Shown piece after piece: positions 50,662-59,757 of a DNA stretch of 64,000 bases; positions within the stretch are counted from its first letter, which is position 1; each line of letters begins with the position of its first letter. The DNA comes from Tabrizicola soli. GTDB lineage: Bacteria; Pseudomonadota; Alphaproteobacteria; Rhodobacterales; Rhodobacteraceae. The stretch lies in contig NZ_JAEACP010000005.1 of the NCBI RefSeq assembly GCF_015999335.1, positions 62,001 to 126,000 on the forward strand, given 5' to 3'. The notes below the pieces were generated by a model, which searched no databases, was not told the DNA's origin, and worked only from the letters and a program-made list of their open reading frames with translations. The position numbers and the translations under genes are program-made.

Positions 50662-52206
50662 ATGGCTGACGGCACGCTCGCCATCGAGTTGAAGGGCATC
50701 TCCAAGGCCTTCGGTCCGGTCCAGGCGAACAGGGACATCAATTTCGCCGTGCCGCGCGGCACGATCCACGGCATCATCGGCGAGAACGGGGCGGGGAAAT
50801 CCACGCTCATGTCCATCCTCTACGGCTTCTATAAAGCCGATGCCGGGCAGATCTTCATCGGCGGCAAGCCCACCGCCATCCCCGACAGCCAAAGCGCGAT
50901 CCGCGCCGGGATCGGCATGGTGTTCCAGCATTTCAAGCTGGTGCAGAACTTCACCGTGCTGGAAAACGTGATCCTCGGCGCCGAGGAAGGCCAGCTCCTG
51001 AACCGCTCGCTTGCCAAGGCCCGCAAGGTGCTGGAGGGGCTGAGCCGCGACTATGACCTGGACGTCGACCCCGACGCGCTGATCGAGGACCTTTCCGTCG
51101 GCCACCAGCAACGGGTCGAGATCCTGAAGGCGCTCTATCGCCAGGCCGACATCCTGATCCTGGACGAACCCACCGGCGTCCTGACCCCGGCCGAGGCCGA
51201 CCACCTGTTCCGCATCCTGGAAGGGCTGAAGGACCAGGGCAAGACCATCATCCTGATCACCCACAAGCTGCGCGAGATCATGGAGGCGACCGACAATGTC
51301 AGCGTCATGCGGCGCGGGACGATGGTGGCCACGGTCAAGACGGCCGGGACCTCGCCCGAGGAACTGGCCGAGCTGATGGTCGGCCGCAAGGTCCTCCTCG
51401 AGGTCGAGAAGAAGCCCGCCACCCCCGGCGCCGTGGTCCTGAAGGTCGAGGACCTGCGCGTCAGCGACGAGCACAAGGTCGAGCGGCTGAAAGGCGTCAG
51501 CTTCGAGATCCGCGCCGGCGAGATCCTGGGCATCGCGGGCGTCGCCGGCAACGGCCAGTCTGAGCTTCTGGCCGCGCTCGGCGGCATGATGCGGGCGACC
51601 GGCAAGGTGACGCTGAACGGGGCGGAACTGCCGCTCGCGGGGAAAGGATCGGATGGCCAAAGCCGCCGCCGCGCCGGGATCGCCCATGTCCCCGAGGACC
51701 GGCACCACTACGGCCTGATCCTGGACTTCACCGCCTGGGAGAACGTGGCCTTCGGCTATTTCAACGAACCCGAATACCAGAAGAACGCGCTCTTCATGGA
51801 CAATGCCGCGCTGCGCGAGGACACCCGCCGGAAGATGGAGAAATACGACGTCCGCCCGCCGATCCCCGGCCTTGCGGCAAAAAGCTTCTCGGGCGGGAAC
51901 CAGCAGAAGATCGTCGTCGCCCGCGAGATGGAGCAGAACCCCGACCTCCTCCTCGTCGGCCAGCCGACCCGCGGCGTCGACATCGGCGCGATCGAGTTCA
52001 TCCACAACCAGATCGTCGCCCTGCGCGACGCCGGCAAGGCGGTGCTGCTGGTCAGCGTCGAGCTGGACGAGATCCTGTCGCTCTCCGACCGGATCGCGGT
52101 GATGTTCGACGGCCGCCTGATGGGCTTCCGCGACCCCGAGAAGACCGACGAGCGCGAGCTCGGGATGATGATGGCCGGGATGGCCGGGCAGGGGGAGGCG
52201 GCGTGA
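50662..52206 (+). CDS. Nucleoside ABC transporter ATP-binding protein
   Basis: A 514-residue protein with two ABC domains of the sugar/nucleoside type. Domain 1 has Walker A GENGAGKS at 40-47 and signature LSVGHQQRVEIL; domain 2 has a degenerate P loop (GVAGNGQSE) but intact signature FSGGNQQKIVVA. It also keeps VAREMEQNPDLLLVGQPTRG. It powers import of the nucleoside bound by the BMP protein. A palindromic repeat separates it from the first permease gene. Confidence 0.9.
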   Translation: MADGTLAIELKGISKAFGPVQANRDINFAVPRGTIHGIIGENGAGKSTLMSILYGFYKADAGQIFIGGKPTAIPDSQSAIRAGIGMVFQHFKLVQNFTVLENVILGAEEGQLLNRSLAKARKVLEGLSRDYDLDVDPDALIEDLSVGHQQRVEILKALYRQADILILDEPTGVLTPAEADHLFRILEGLKDQGKTIILITHKLREIMEATDNVSVMRRGTMVATVKTAGTSPEELAELMVGRKVLLEVEKKPATPGAVVLKVEDLRVSDEHKVERLKGVSFEIRAGEILGIAGVAGNGQSELLAALGGMMRATGKVTLNGAELPLAGKGSDGQSRRRAGIAHVPEDRHHYGLILDFTAWENVAFGYFNEPEYQKNALFMDNAALREDTRRKMEKYDVRPPIPGLAAKSFSGGNQQKIVVAREMEQNPDLLLVGQPTRGVDIGAIEFIHNQIVALRDAGKAVLLVSVELDEILSLSDRIAVMFDGRLMGFRDPEKTDERELGMMMAGMAGQGEAA

Positions 52207-52227
52207 TGGAGACCTTTGTTCCCTGCC

Positions 52228-52357
52228 GGCCCGCCACTCCCATCCCCTCTCCGAACGGGAGGAGAGGCGCGCCAAACCTGCCGTTGCCCGAGGTGAGGAA
52301 CAGCAGCCCGAGGCACCTCCCTCCCCCCACCGTGGGGGAGGGATGGGGTGGGGGGGC
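52228..52357. repeat. Palindromic repeat inside the nucleoside operon, copy 2
   Basis: Two parts: CCCCTCTCC-GAAC-GGGAGGAGAGG near 52244-52266, and the C/G-rich palindrome 52316-52357 with CCTCCCTCCCCCCAC and GTGGGGGAGGGATGGGG. The second part matches the right arm of the repeat at 48861. It fills the gap between two genes of one operon. Confidence 0.65.
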
Positions 52358-52387
52358 AGCCCACCCACAGGATCGGAGGGCCGCCTG

Positions 52388-53488
52388 ATGGACCGTCTCC
52401 CCCGCTGGGCCGATGTCGCCCTCGTGCCGCTGATCTCGCTTCTCCTCGCCGCGATCATCTCGGCGCTGGTGCTGCTGTCGATCGGGCAAAGCCCGGTCGA
52501 GGCGTTCGACGTCATGGTGGACGGGGCGCTCGGCTCGGCCTATGGCTGGGGCTATACGCTGTATTACACCACCAGCTTCATCTTCACCGGCCTTTCGGTG
52601 ACCTTCGCCTTCCACGCCAGCATGTTCAACATCGGCGGCGAGGGGCAGGCGCAGCTGGGGGGGCTGGGCGTCGCGCTGGTGGCGCTGGCGCTGCCCTGGC
52701 CGCACTGGACGCTGGCGCTGGCGGCGGCGACCCTGGGCGCGGCGCTTTTCGGCGCGGCCTGGGCGGCGATCCCGGCATATCTCCAGGCCAGGCGCGGCAG
52801 CCATATCGTGATCACCACGATCATGTTCAACTACATCGCCGCCGCCTTCCTGGTCTACCTCCTCGTCGACGTGCTGCGCCCGGCCGGGCAGATGGACCCG
52901 GCCTCGGCCCGCTTCCCCGAGGGCGCGCATCTGCCTGCCCTGAACGACATCCCCGGCCTGAACCTGATCTTCACCAAGCCGGTCCCGGCCAACGTCACCC
53001 TCTTCATCGCGCTCGCCATGGCGGTCGTCGTCTGGGCGATCCTCTGGCAGACCCGCCTCGGCTACCAGATCCGCGCCTTCGGCAAGTCCGAACCCGCCGC
53101 CCGCTACGCCGGGATCAACCCGACCTTCATCATCATGGTCGCCATGCTGATGTCCGGCGCGCTGGCCGGAATGATGAGCGTCAACAACGTCATGGGCGAG
53201 GCCGAGCGTCTGTTGCAGAACTCGTCCGAAGGGGCGGGCTTCATCGGCATCGCGGTGGCGCTGATGGGACGGAACCATCCCTTCGGCGTGGTGCTGGCCG
53301 CCCTTCTGTTCGGCTTTCTCTACCAGGGCGGGGCCGAGCTTGGCCTCTGGACCTCGATCCCGATCGAGATGCGGATCGTGGTGCAGGGGCTGGTGATCCT
53401 GTTCACCGGCGCGCTGGACATGATGGTGCGGATGCTGCTGGCCCGGATCTTCGCACTGTTCCGCAGCCGGCAACCGGGGGTGGCGTGA
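52388..53488 (+). CDS. Nucleoside ABC transporter permease 1
   Basis: A 366-residue membrane permease with about ten helices, of the branched-chain/nucleoside type. It shows TSFIFTGLSVTFAFHASMFN with NIGGEGQ, the family's start of the channel, and GFIGIAVALMGRNHPFGV near the end. ATG 52388 precedes the first helix (ALVPLISLLLAAII). It overlaps permease 2 by one base. Confidence 0.9.
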   Translation: MDRLPRWADVALVPLISLLLAAIISALVLLSIGQSPVEAFDVMVDGALGSAYGWGYTLYYTTSFIFTGLSVTFAFHASMFNIGGEGQAQLGGLGVALVALALPWPHWTLALAAATLGAALFGAAWAAIPAYLQARRGSHIVITTIMFNYIAAAFLVYLLVDVLRPAGQMDPASARFPEGAHLPALNDIPGLNLIFTKPVPANVTLFIALAMAVVVWAILWQTRLGYQIRAFGKSEPAARYAGINPTFIIMVAMLMSGALAGMMSVNNVMGEAERLLQNSSEGAGFIGIAVALMGRNHPFGVVLAALLFGFLYQGGAELGLWTSIPIEMRIVVQGLVILFTGALDMMVRMLLARIFALFRSRQPGVA

Positions 53489-54456
53489 TGGATTACGCAA
53501 CGCTGCTGCAGATCCTCGACACCACGCTGCGGCTGGCCACGCCACTTCTCTTCGCCTGCCTGGCCGGGCTCTTTTCCGAGCGCTCCGGCATCTTCGACAT
53601 CGGGCTCGAGGGCAAGATGCTCGCCGCCGCCATGGCCTCGGGCGCGGTGGCCTTCCTGACCGGCTCGGCCTGGCTGGGGATGCTGGCGGGGATCGGGGCC
53701 TCGCTGGTCTTCGCGGCGATTCACGGCCTCGCCTCGATCACCTTCCGCGGCAACCAGCTGATCTCGGGCGTGGCGCTGAACTTCCTCGCCTCGGGGATCA
53801 CGGTGCTGGTGGCGCAGGCGCTCTTCGGCCAGGGCGGCCGCACCCCGCCCCTGTCGGGCGCCGCCCGCTTCAACCCGATCACGCTGCCCTTCGCCGACAC
53901 GTTGCAGGGCGTCCCTGTCCTCGGCCCGCTCTATCGCGAGGTCATCTCGGGCCACGCGCTGCCGGTCTACCTCGCGCTGGCCATGGTGCCCCTGTCCTGG
54001 TGGGTGCTGAACCGCACCCGCTTCGGCCTGCGCCTGCGCGCGGTGGGCGAGAATCCGGCGGCGGTGGACACGGCCGGCGTCTCGGTCGTGGGCCTGCGCT
54101 ATGCCGCGCTGGCGATCACCGGCATTCTTTGCGGCCTGGCCGGGGCCTATATGGCGACCGCGCTGCAGGCGGGCTTCGGGCGCGAGATGACGGCGGGCCG
54201 CGGCTATATCGCGCTCGCCGCGCTGATCTTCGCGAAATGGCGCCCGGTGGCCGCGCTCTGGGCCTGCCTGCTGTTCGGCTTCTTCCAGGCGCTCGCGCTG
54301 CGCCCCGACGTGGTGCAGGCGGTGGTGCAGGTCAAGGTGCCCGTCCCCTTCCTGGACGCGCTGCCCTATATCCTGACCGTCGTGGTCCTCGCCGGCTTCA
54401 TCGGCAAGGCGATCCCGCCCCGCGCCGGGGGCGAGCCCTATGTGAAGGAAAGATGA
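53488..54456 (+). CDS. Nucleoside ABC transporter permease 2
   Basis: A 322-residue permease, the partner of permease 1. It has RSGIFDIGLEGKMLAAAMAS, the family motif with the conserved Glu, and ISGVALNFLASGITVL. The later AVGENPAAVDTAGVSV is the cytoplasmic loop that meets the ATPase. ATG 53488 shares its A with the permease 1 stop. Its own stop overlaps the start of the small periplasmic protein gene. Confidence 0.9.
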   Translation: MDYATLLQILDTTLRLATPLLFACLAGLFSERSGIFDIGLEGKMLAAAMASGAVAFLTGSAWLGMLAGIGASLVFAAIHGLASITFRGNQLISGVALNFLASGITVLVAQALFGQGGRTPPLSGAARFNPITLPFADTLQGVPVLGPLYREVISGHALPVYLALAMVPLSWWVLNRTRFGLRLRAVGENPAAVDTAGVSVVGLRYAALAITGILCGLAGAYMATALQAGFGREMTAGRGYIALAALIFAKWRPVAALWACLLFGFFQALALRPDVVQAVVQVKVPVPFLDALPYILTVVVLAGFIGKAIPPRAGGEPYVKER

Positions 54457-54830
54457 TGGTCCTGAAGCATGCGCAGGCCGCGATCCTGGCCACAATCCTC
54501 CCCATTGCCGCCCATGCCGAAACCCTGCCCGGGCTTCGCGCCGGCCTGGCCGGGCGCGAGGTGGCGGTCACCGGCCATATCGGCGCCGGGCTCGACATCG
54601 GCGACGACGAGGCGCTGTCCTTCCGCGATGCCGAAGGGAACGTCTATCCCGTGATCTTCGACGCAGGGCGAACCGCGCGGAAATCGCTGGAAGGCTGCAA
54701 GTTCGCGATGTTCGGCGGCGGCTCGCCCTGCGCGATGCAGGGCAAGGCCGAGATCGAGCTGGATGGGTCGCGCCTGCGGCTGATCATCTACGAAGTCGCG
54801 AAGATCGACCCTCCCGCACCGCTGGGCTGA
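54453..54830 (+). CDS. Small secreted protein of unknown function in the nucleoside operon
   Basis: A 125-residue protein with a signal peptide (cleavage after AAHA near 23). The mature part looks like a small beta fold (REVAVTGHIGAGLDIGDDEALSFRD) with two Cys (EGCKFAMFGGGSPCAMQG) that may form a disulfide. I do not recognise the family. It overlaps permease 2 (ATGATGA, with ATG 54456 as an alternative) and precedes the phosphorylase by 3 bases, so it belongs to the operon. Confidence 0.65.
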   Translation: MMVLKHAQAAILATILPIAAHAETLPGLRAGLAGREVAVTGHIGAGLDIGDDEALSFRDAEGNVYPVIFDAGRTARKSLEGCKFAMFGGGSPCAMQGKAEIELDGSRLRLIIYEVAKIDPPAPLG

Positions 54831-54833
54831 GCC

Positions 54834-55637
54834 ATGACCGATGCCGCCACCCTTGCCGCCACGATCCGCGCCCGCGCCGGCGATGATCCGGTCCGCCTCG
54901 GCCTGATCCTCGGCTCTGGCCTCGGCCACCTCGCGCATGAGGTGGACGGGGTCGCGATCCCCTATGCCGAGTTGCCTGGCTTTCCCCATGTCGGCGTCTC
55001 GGGCCACAATCCGCAGCTGCACATCGGCCGGCTGGAGGGGATCCGCGTCGCCGTCTTCGGCGCGCGCGAGCACTACTACGAGAACGGCAATCCCAGGGCG
55101 ATGCTCCTGCCGCTGCAGGTGCTGCGGGCGCTGGGGGCCGGCGCGGTGCTCCTGACCAATGCCGCGGGCTCGCTGCGCGCGGACATCCGGCCGGGCGATC
55201 TGATGCTCCTCTCCGACCACATCAACTACAACGGCCTGAACCCGCTGATCGGCGAGAAGACCGACGCCCGCTTCGTGCCGATGACGGATGCCCACGACCC
55301 GGACCTCCGCGCCGCCCTCAAGGCCGCCGCCGCACGGCAGGGCCTGCCCCTGCCCGAGGGCGTCTACTGCTGGTATTCCGGCCCCTCCTTCGAGACCCCG
55401 GCCGAGATCAGGATGCTGAAGCTCCTTGGCGGCGATGCGGTGGGCATGTCCACCGTGCCCGAGGTGATCCTGGCGCGCTTCCTGGGGCTGAGGGTCGCGG
55501 CGATCTCGACCGTCACCAACATGGCGGCGGGCCTTTCGGACGAGCGGATCGGGCATGAGCACACCAAGGCGATGGCCCCGCTCGGTGCGGCAAAACTGGA
55601 ACGGATCCTGCGCGAATACCTGCGCAACCTGGGCTAG
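54834..55637 (+). CDS. punA: Purine nucleoside phosphorylase, trimeric type
   Basis: A 267-residue enzyme that splits purine nucleosides into base and ribose 1-phosphate. Motifs are LILGSGLGHLA (phosphate Ser), PLQVLRALGAGAVLLTNAAGSL, YSGPSFETPAEIRML with the purine-site Glu, and MSTVPEVILARFLG. STVTNMAAGLS holds the Asn that contacts the base. It ends the nucleoside import operon and starts salvage of the imported nucleoside. Confidence 0.92.
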   Translation: MTDAATLAATIRARAGDDPVRLGLILGSGLGHLAHEVDGVAIPYAELPGFPHVGVSGHNPQLHIGRLEGIRVAVFGAREHYYENGNPRAMLLPLQVLRALGAGAVLLTNAAGSLRADIRPGDLMLLSDHINYNGLNPLIGEKTDARFVPMTDAHDPDLRAALKAAAARQGLPLPEGVYCWYSGPSFETPAEIRMLKLLGGDAVGMSTVPEVILARFLGLRVAAISTVTNMAAGLSDERIGHEHTKAMAPLGAAKLERILREYLRNLG

Positions 55638-55720
55638 GGCGCATCGGGGTTTGACTTCGCCGGCAAGACCGCGCAAGCCTTTGAACACTCCGCCGCTTTC
55701 CGCCCGAGCCAGCCGTCGCC

Positions 55721-56638
55721 ATGCAGGTCTACCTCCCCATCGCCGAGGTATCGGTCAATGCCTTCCTGATTCTCGGGCTGGGCGGGATCGTGGGCTTCCT
55801 GTCGGGGATGTTCGGGGTGGGCGGCGGCTTCCTGATCACGCCGCTGCTGTTCTTCATCGGCGTTCCCCCGGCCGTTGCGGTGGCCACCGGCGCGAACCAG
55901 GTCGTGGCCTCCTCGGTCTCGGGCGTGCTGGCGCAGCTCAAGCGCAAGGGCGTTGACTTCACCATGGGCTGGGTGCTCCTGGCGGGGGGCTTCGCGGGCT
56001 CGGCGCTGGGCGTCTGGGTCTTCCGCCTGATGACCGAGGCCGGCCAGGTCGACCTGTTCGTGCAACTGTCCTATGTCGTCTTCCTCGGCCTGATCGGCGC
56101 GATGATGTTCCAGGAAAGCCTGCGCAGCATGCTGCGCGCGCGCAAGCCCGACGGGCCGGTCCGGCGCGCGCATGTCCATTCCTGGGTGCATGGCCTGCCC
56201 TTCAAGATGAAGTTCCGCGCCAGCGGCCTCTACATCAGCGTGATCCCGCCCCTGGCCGTGGGCGCGCTGGTCGGCTTTCTCGCCGCGATCATGGGGGTGG
56301 GCGGCGGCTTCATCATGGTGCCCGCGATGATCTACCTTCTGGGCATGCCGACCAAGGTGGTGATCGGCACCTCGCTCTTCCAGATCATCTTCGTCACCGC
56401 CTTCACCACGGTCATGCATGCCGTCACCAGCCAGTCGGTCGACATGATGCTGGCGCTCCTTTTGATCCTGGGCGGCGTCGTGGGGGCGCAGATCGGCACG
56501 CGGGTGGGCATGCGGCTGAAGGCCGAGCAACTGCGCATCCTGCTGTCGCTCCTGGTCATCGCCGTCTCGGTCCGCATCGCGGTGGACCTCCTGGTCGAGC
56601 CGGCCGAGCATTACTCGGTCGCCGCGGTGCTGCCATGA
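55721..56638 (+). CDS. TauE/SafE-family sulfite/sulfoacetate exporter-type membrane protein
   Basis: A 305-residue membrane protein with about eight helices in two repeats. Each repeat has a GMFGVGGGFLITP-type block: LSGMFGVGGGFLITPLLFF near 27 and AAIMGVGGGFIMVPAMIYL near 190. It exports or imports small anions; the substrate is unknown. It overlaps the next gene by ATGA, and TIGR02186-type proteins usually sit beside this transporter type in alphaproteobacteria. Confidence 0.87.
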   Translation: MQVYLPIAEVSVNAFLILGLGGIVGFLSGMFGVGGGFLITPLLFFIGVPPAVAVATGANQVVASSVSGVLAQLKRKGVDFTMGWVLLAGGFAGSALGVWVFRLMTEAGQVDLFVQLSYVVFLGLIGAMMFQESLRSMLRARKPDGPVRRAHVHSWVHGLPFKMKFRASGLYISVIPPLAVGALVGFLAAIMGVGGGFIMVPAMIYLLGMPTKVVIGTSLFQIIFVTAFTTVMHAVTSQSVDMMLALLLILGGVVGAQIGTRVGMRLKAEQLRILLSLLVIAVSVRIAVDLLVEPAEHYSVAAVLP

Positions 56639-57396
56639 TCCGGCTCGCGCTCCTCCTTCTGGCGCTGGCCCTGCCGGCCGCCGCGCAAGAGCAGATCGTG
56701 GCCGGGATGAGCCAGAACCGCGTCTCGATCACCGCCGATTTCGACGGCTCGGAAATCCTGATCTACGGCGCGGTCAAGCGCGACGCCCCCCCGCCCGAGG
56801 GCCGGGGTCCGCTGGAGGTGATCGTGACGGTCGAGGGGCCCTCGACGCCGGTCGCGGTGCGGCGCAAGGACCGCGTGGCGGGCATCTGGCTGAACAACGC
56901 CGAGGTGCGGGTGGACAGCGCGCCCAGCTTCTTCGCCCTGGCGACCACCGGGCCCCTGGACCACATCCTGTCGGACACCGACAACCTGCGCTACGGCATC
57001 ACCATCGAACGGGTGATCCGCGCCGTCGGCATCACCGCCGAGGCCGACAAGGCGGGCGAGTTCCTGCTGGGCCTGCTCAGGGTGCGCACGAACGAGGACC
57101 GCTACCGCGTGCTGCAGGGCAAGGTGGAACTGACCGAGGACACGCTGTTCCGCACCGACATCGTGCTGCCCTCGAACCTGACCGAAGGCGAATACAAGGT
57201 CCGCCTGTTCCTCTTGCGCGACCGCAAGGTGATCGCGCACCAGGAGCGGGTGATCGGCGTGCGTAAGGAGGGGCTGGAACGCTGGATCTTCAACCTCGCC
57301 AGGGAGCAGCCGCTGCTCTACGGCCTTCTGTCGCTGGTGATGGCCGGGATTGCCGGCTGGGGCGCCTCGGCCGCGTTCCGTCTGGTCCGGGCCTGA
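56635..57396 (+). CDS. TIGR02186-type membrane protein
   Basis: A 253-residue protein with a signal peptide (LPAAA|QEQ near 18) and one C-terminal helix (PLLYGLLSLVMAGIAGWGA). The periplasmic part begins IVAGMSQNRVSITADFDGSEILIYGAVKR, characteristic of this alphaproteobacterial family. Its role is not established; the overlap with the TauE/SafE gene suggests it helps that transporter. A two-arm palindromic repeat follows its stop by 6 bases. Confidence 0.85.
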   Translation: MIRLALLLLALALPAAAQEQIVAGMSQNRVSITADFDGSEILIYGAVKRDAPPPEGRGPLEVIVTVEGPSTPVAVRRKDRVAGIWLNNAEVRVDSAPSFFALATTGPLDHILSDTDNLRYGITIERVIRAVGITAEADKAGEFLLGLLRVRTNEDRYRVLQGKVELTEDTLFRTDIVLPSNLTEGEYKVRLFLLRDRKVIAHQERVIGVRKEGLERWIFNLAREQPLLYGLLSLVMAGIAGWGASAAFRLVRA

Positions 57397-57402
57397 CCGC
57401 CG

Positions 57403-57472
57403 CTCCTCGTTCGACTTCGTCTCCTCGTCGCCGGCGATGCGCGGCGAGGAGTGACGAAGTCATCGACGAGCG
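57403..57472. repeat. Dispersed palindromic element, copy 2
   Basis: Both 28-base arms are identical to those at 17560-17626; only the centre differs. It again lies between convergent genes (stops at 57396 and 57478), which supports a two-way terminator role. Confidence 0.75.
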
Positions 57473-57477
57473 CCCGG

Positions 57478-57732
57478 TCAGCCCTTCTTCGCCAGCGCCG
57501 CCTCCAGCGCCGCGATCCGGGCTTCCAGCGCCGCGTTCTCTTCCCGGGCCTTCTGGGCCATGGCGCGGGCGGCGTCGAATTCCTCGCGCGTCACGAAATC
57601 GCGGTCGGCCATCCAGCGGTCGATGAAGCTGCGGAACGCGGTCTCCGCCTCGGTCTTCGCCCCCTGCGCCACGCCCATGGCATTGGTCATCAGCTGGCTC
57701 ATGTCGTCGAGGAACTTGTTGCGGCTTTGCAT
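57478..57732 (-). CDS. UbiK-like accessory factor (BMFP family)
   Basis: An 84-residue protein with an N-terminal amphipathic helix ([17 protein letters not shown]) and a C-terminal coiled coil ([20 protein letters not shown]). This is the layout of membrane-fusogenic BMFP/UbiK proteins, which aid late steps of ubiquinone synthesis. [21 protein letters not shown] joins the two parts. AAGGAGAGG stands before ATG 57732. Confidence 0.85.
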   Translation of the reverse strand: MQSRNKFLDDMSQLMTNAMGVAQGAKTEAETAFRSFIDRWMADRDFVTREEFDAARAMAQKAREENAALEARIAALEAALAKKG

Positions 57733-57841
57733 GGGCCTCTCCTTCTGCGGGCTGCGTCCTATATGGCCCCGCCCGCCCGCAGGGGCAAGCGCGGTTGACT
57801 TCGCCCGCCCCGCCCGCGACAAGCGCCGGACGGAGGCCAGC

Positions 57842-58705
57842 ATGATCCCCTTTCCCGACATCTCGCCCACCCTGTTCGAGATCGAGCTTTTCGGCTTCAC
57901 CCTGGCGCTGCGCTGGTATGCGCTGGCCTATATCGCCGGGCTCCTCTTCGGCTGGTGGATCATCCTGCGCGCGGTCCGCACCCCGCGCCTGTGGTCCGGC
58001 GCGGCGCCGCTGACCCCCGGGCAGGTCGAACGCTTCCTGACCTGGGCCGTCTTCGGCGTGATCCTGGGCGGGCGGCTCGGCTATGTGATCTTCTACGATC
58101 CGCAGACCTACCTGGCCGATCCCCTGCAGATCGTACGGGTCTGGGAGGGCGGCATGGCCTTTCACGGCGGCTTTGCCGGGGTGGTCGTCGCGGGCCTGAT
58201 CTTCTGCCGCCGCGAGAGGATCCCGATGCTGTCGCTGGGCGACCTGCTGGCCATGGCGGCCCCCGTCGGCCTCATGCTGGGACGGCTCGCGAACTTCATC
58301 AACGCCGAGCTCTGGGGCCGCCCGACGACGCTGCCCTGGGGCGTGATCTTCCCCGGCGAGGCGGCGCAGAACTGCGCGGGCGTGATCGGCCTCTGCGCCC
58401 GCCACCCCAGCCAGCTTTACCAGGCCGCGCTCGAGGGGCTGGTGCTGGCCGTGGTCCTGATCTGGCTGGCCTTCCGGCGCGGCTGGCTGAAGCGGCCGGG
58501 CGCGCTGATGGGGCTGTTCCTGGCGGGCTACGGCCTTGCGCGCTTCCTGGTGGAATTCGTCCGCCAGCCCGACGCGCAATTCGTCTCGCCCGGCAACCCG
58601 GTCGGCTGGGCGCTGCAATTCGGCGACTTCGGCCTGACCATGGGCCAGATCCTCTCGCTGCCGATGATCGCGGCGGGCCTGTGGTTCGTGCTGCGCGCCC
58701 GATGA
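57842..58705 (+). CDS. lgt: Prolipoprotein diacylglyceryl transferase
   Basis: A 287-residue membrane enzyme with seven helices that adds diacylglycerol to the lipobox Cys of prolipoproteins. The signature [16 protein letters not shown] carries the conserved Arg and Asn, and [17 protein letters not shown] holds the catalytic His. The C-terminal [15 protein letters not shown] is conserved. It would process the patatin-like and small lipoproteins of this window. It overlaps the next gene by ATGA. Confidence 0.93.
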   Translation: MIPFPDISPTLFEIELFGFTLALRWYALAYIAGLLFGWWIILRAVRTPRLWSGAAPLTPGQVERFLTWAVFGVILGGRLGYVIFYDPQTYLADPLQIVRVWEGGMAFHGGFAGVVVAGLIFCRRERIPMLSLGDLLAMAAPVGLMLGRLANFINAELWGRPTTLPWGVIFPGEAAQNCAGVIGLCARHPSQLYQAALEGLVLAVVLIWLAFRRGWLKRPGALMGLFLAGYGLARFLVEFVRQPDAQFVSPGNPVGWALQFGDFGLTMGQILSLPMIAAGLWFVLRAR

Positions 58706-59757
58706 CGCCGCTGGCGCGCCTGCTGGTCGAACGCATCCGCGAAGGCGGACCGATCCCGGTGGCCGACTACATGGCCGAGTGCCTCTTGCATCCCCTGCAC
58801 GGCTATTACACCACGCGCGAACCCTTCGGCGCCGCCGGCGACTTCGTCACCGCGCCCGAGATCAGCCAGATGTTCGGCGAACTGGTGGGCCTCGCCCTGG
58901 CGCAGGCCTGGCTGGACCAGGGCGCGCCCGATCCCTTCACCCTGGCCGAGCTGGGGCCGGGGCGCGGCACGCTGATGGCCGACATCCTGCGCGCGACGCG
59001 GGGCGTGCCGGGCTTCCACGCCGCGGCCCGGCCGGTGCTGGTCGAGGCCTCGCCCCGGCTGCGCGAGGTGCAGGCGCGGACGCTGGCCCCGCATGTCCCG
59101 CTCTGGCTCGACCGGGTCGAGGATCTGCCCGACCGGCCCCTGTTCGTGGTGGCGAACGAATTCCTGGACGCCCTGCCGATCCGCCAGTTCCAGCTGACCC
59201 CCGAAGGCTGGCGCGAGCGGCTGGTCGGGCTTGCGGACGGGACGCTGGCCTTCGGCCTCTCGCCCCCCCTGCCGCAGGTGCCCGACAGTCCCGCCTTCCG
59301 CGCCGCAAGGCCCGGCGATCTGGTCGAACATTGCGCCCCCGCACAGGTGGCGGTCGCGGCCACGCTGGCCCCCATCCTGCGCCATGGCGGGTTTGCGCTC
59401 TTCATCGACTACGGCGGCTGGCGCTCGAAGGGCGATACGCTGCAAGCCCTGCGGTCCCATGCCTTCGATCCGCCGCTGGCCCGTCCCGGTCAGGCCGACC
59501 TGACCGCCCATGTCGATTTCGAGCCGCTGGCCGCCCTTGCCCCGCACCACCACTACACCACCCAGGGCGAGTTCCTGCTGCGCCTCGGCATCGCGGCCCG
59601 GGCCGAGAGGCTGGCGCGGAACCTGACCGGCGCCGCGCTGGAAAACCACCGGGCCGCGCATCGCCGCTTGACCGATCCCGCAGAAATGGGTTCGTTGTTC
59701 AAGGTGCTGGCCCTGACCCGCGCCGACGCCCCCTTGCCACCCGGATTCGCCGCCTGA
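58702..59757 (+). CDS. SAM-dependent methyltransferase of the MidA/NDUFAF7 type
   Basis: A 351-residue methyltransferase. It has [18 protein letters not shown] and [16 protein letters not shown] at the start and the SAM loop [17 protein letters not shown] near residue 93. [14 protein letters not shown] is the hallmark of the MidA (NDUFAF7) family, which methylates an Arg of respiratory complex I. The target here is inferred. Its start and stop overlap lgt and pgeF, so the three form one operon. Confidence 0.85.
   Translation: MTPLARLLVERIREGGPIPVADYMAECLLHPLHGYYTTREPFGAAGDFVTAPEISQMFGELVGLALAQAWLDQGAPDPFTLAELGPGRGTLMADILRATRGVPGFHAAARPVLVEASPRLREVQARTLAPHVPLWLDRVEDLPDRPLFVVANEFLDALPIRQFQLTPEGWRERLVGLADGTLAFGLSPPLPQVPDSPAFRAARPGDLVEHCAPAQVAVAATLAPILRHGGFALFIDYGGWRSKGDTLQALRSHAFDPPLARPGQADLTAHVDFEPLAALAPHHHYTTQGEFLLRLGIAARAERLARNLTGAALENHRAAHRRLTDPAEMGSLFKVLALTRADAPLPPGFAA

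Noticed and set aside
52203-52388. A 61-codon frame between the ATPase and permease genes
   Set aside because: It is made of the palindromic repeat (Pro- and Gly-rich translation) and looks like no protein.
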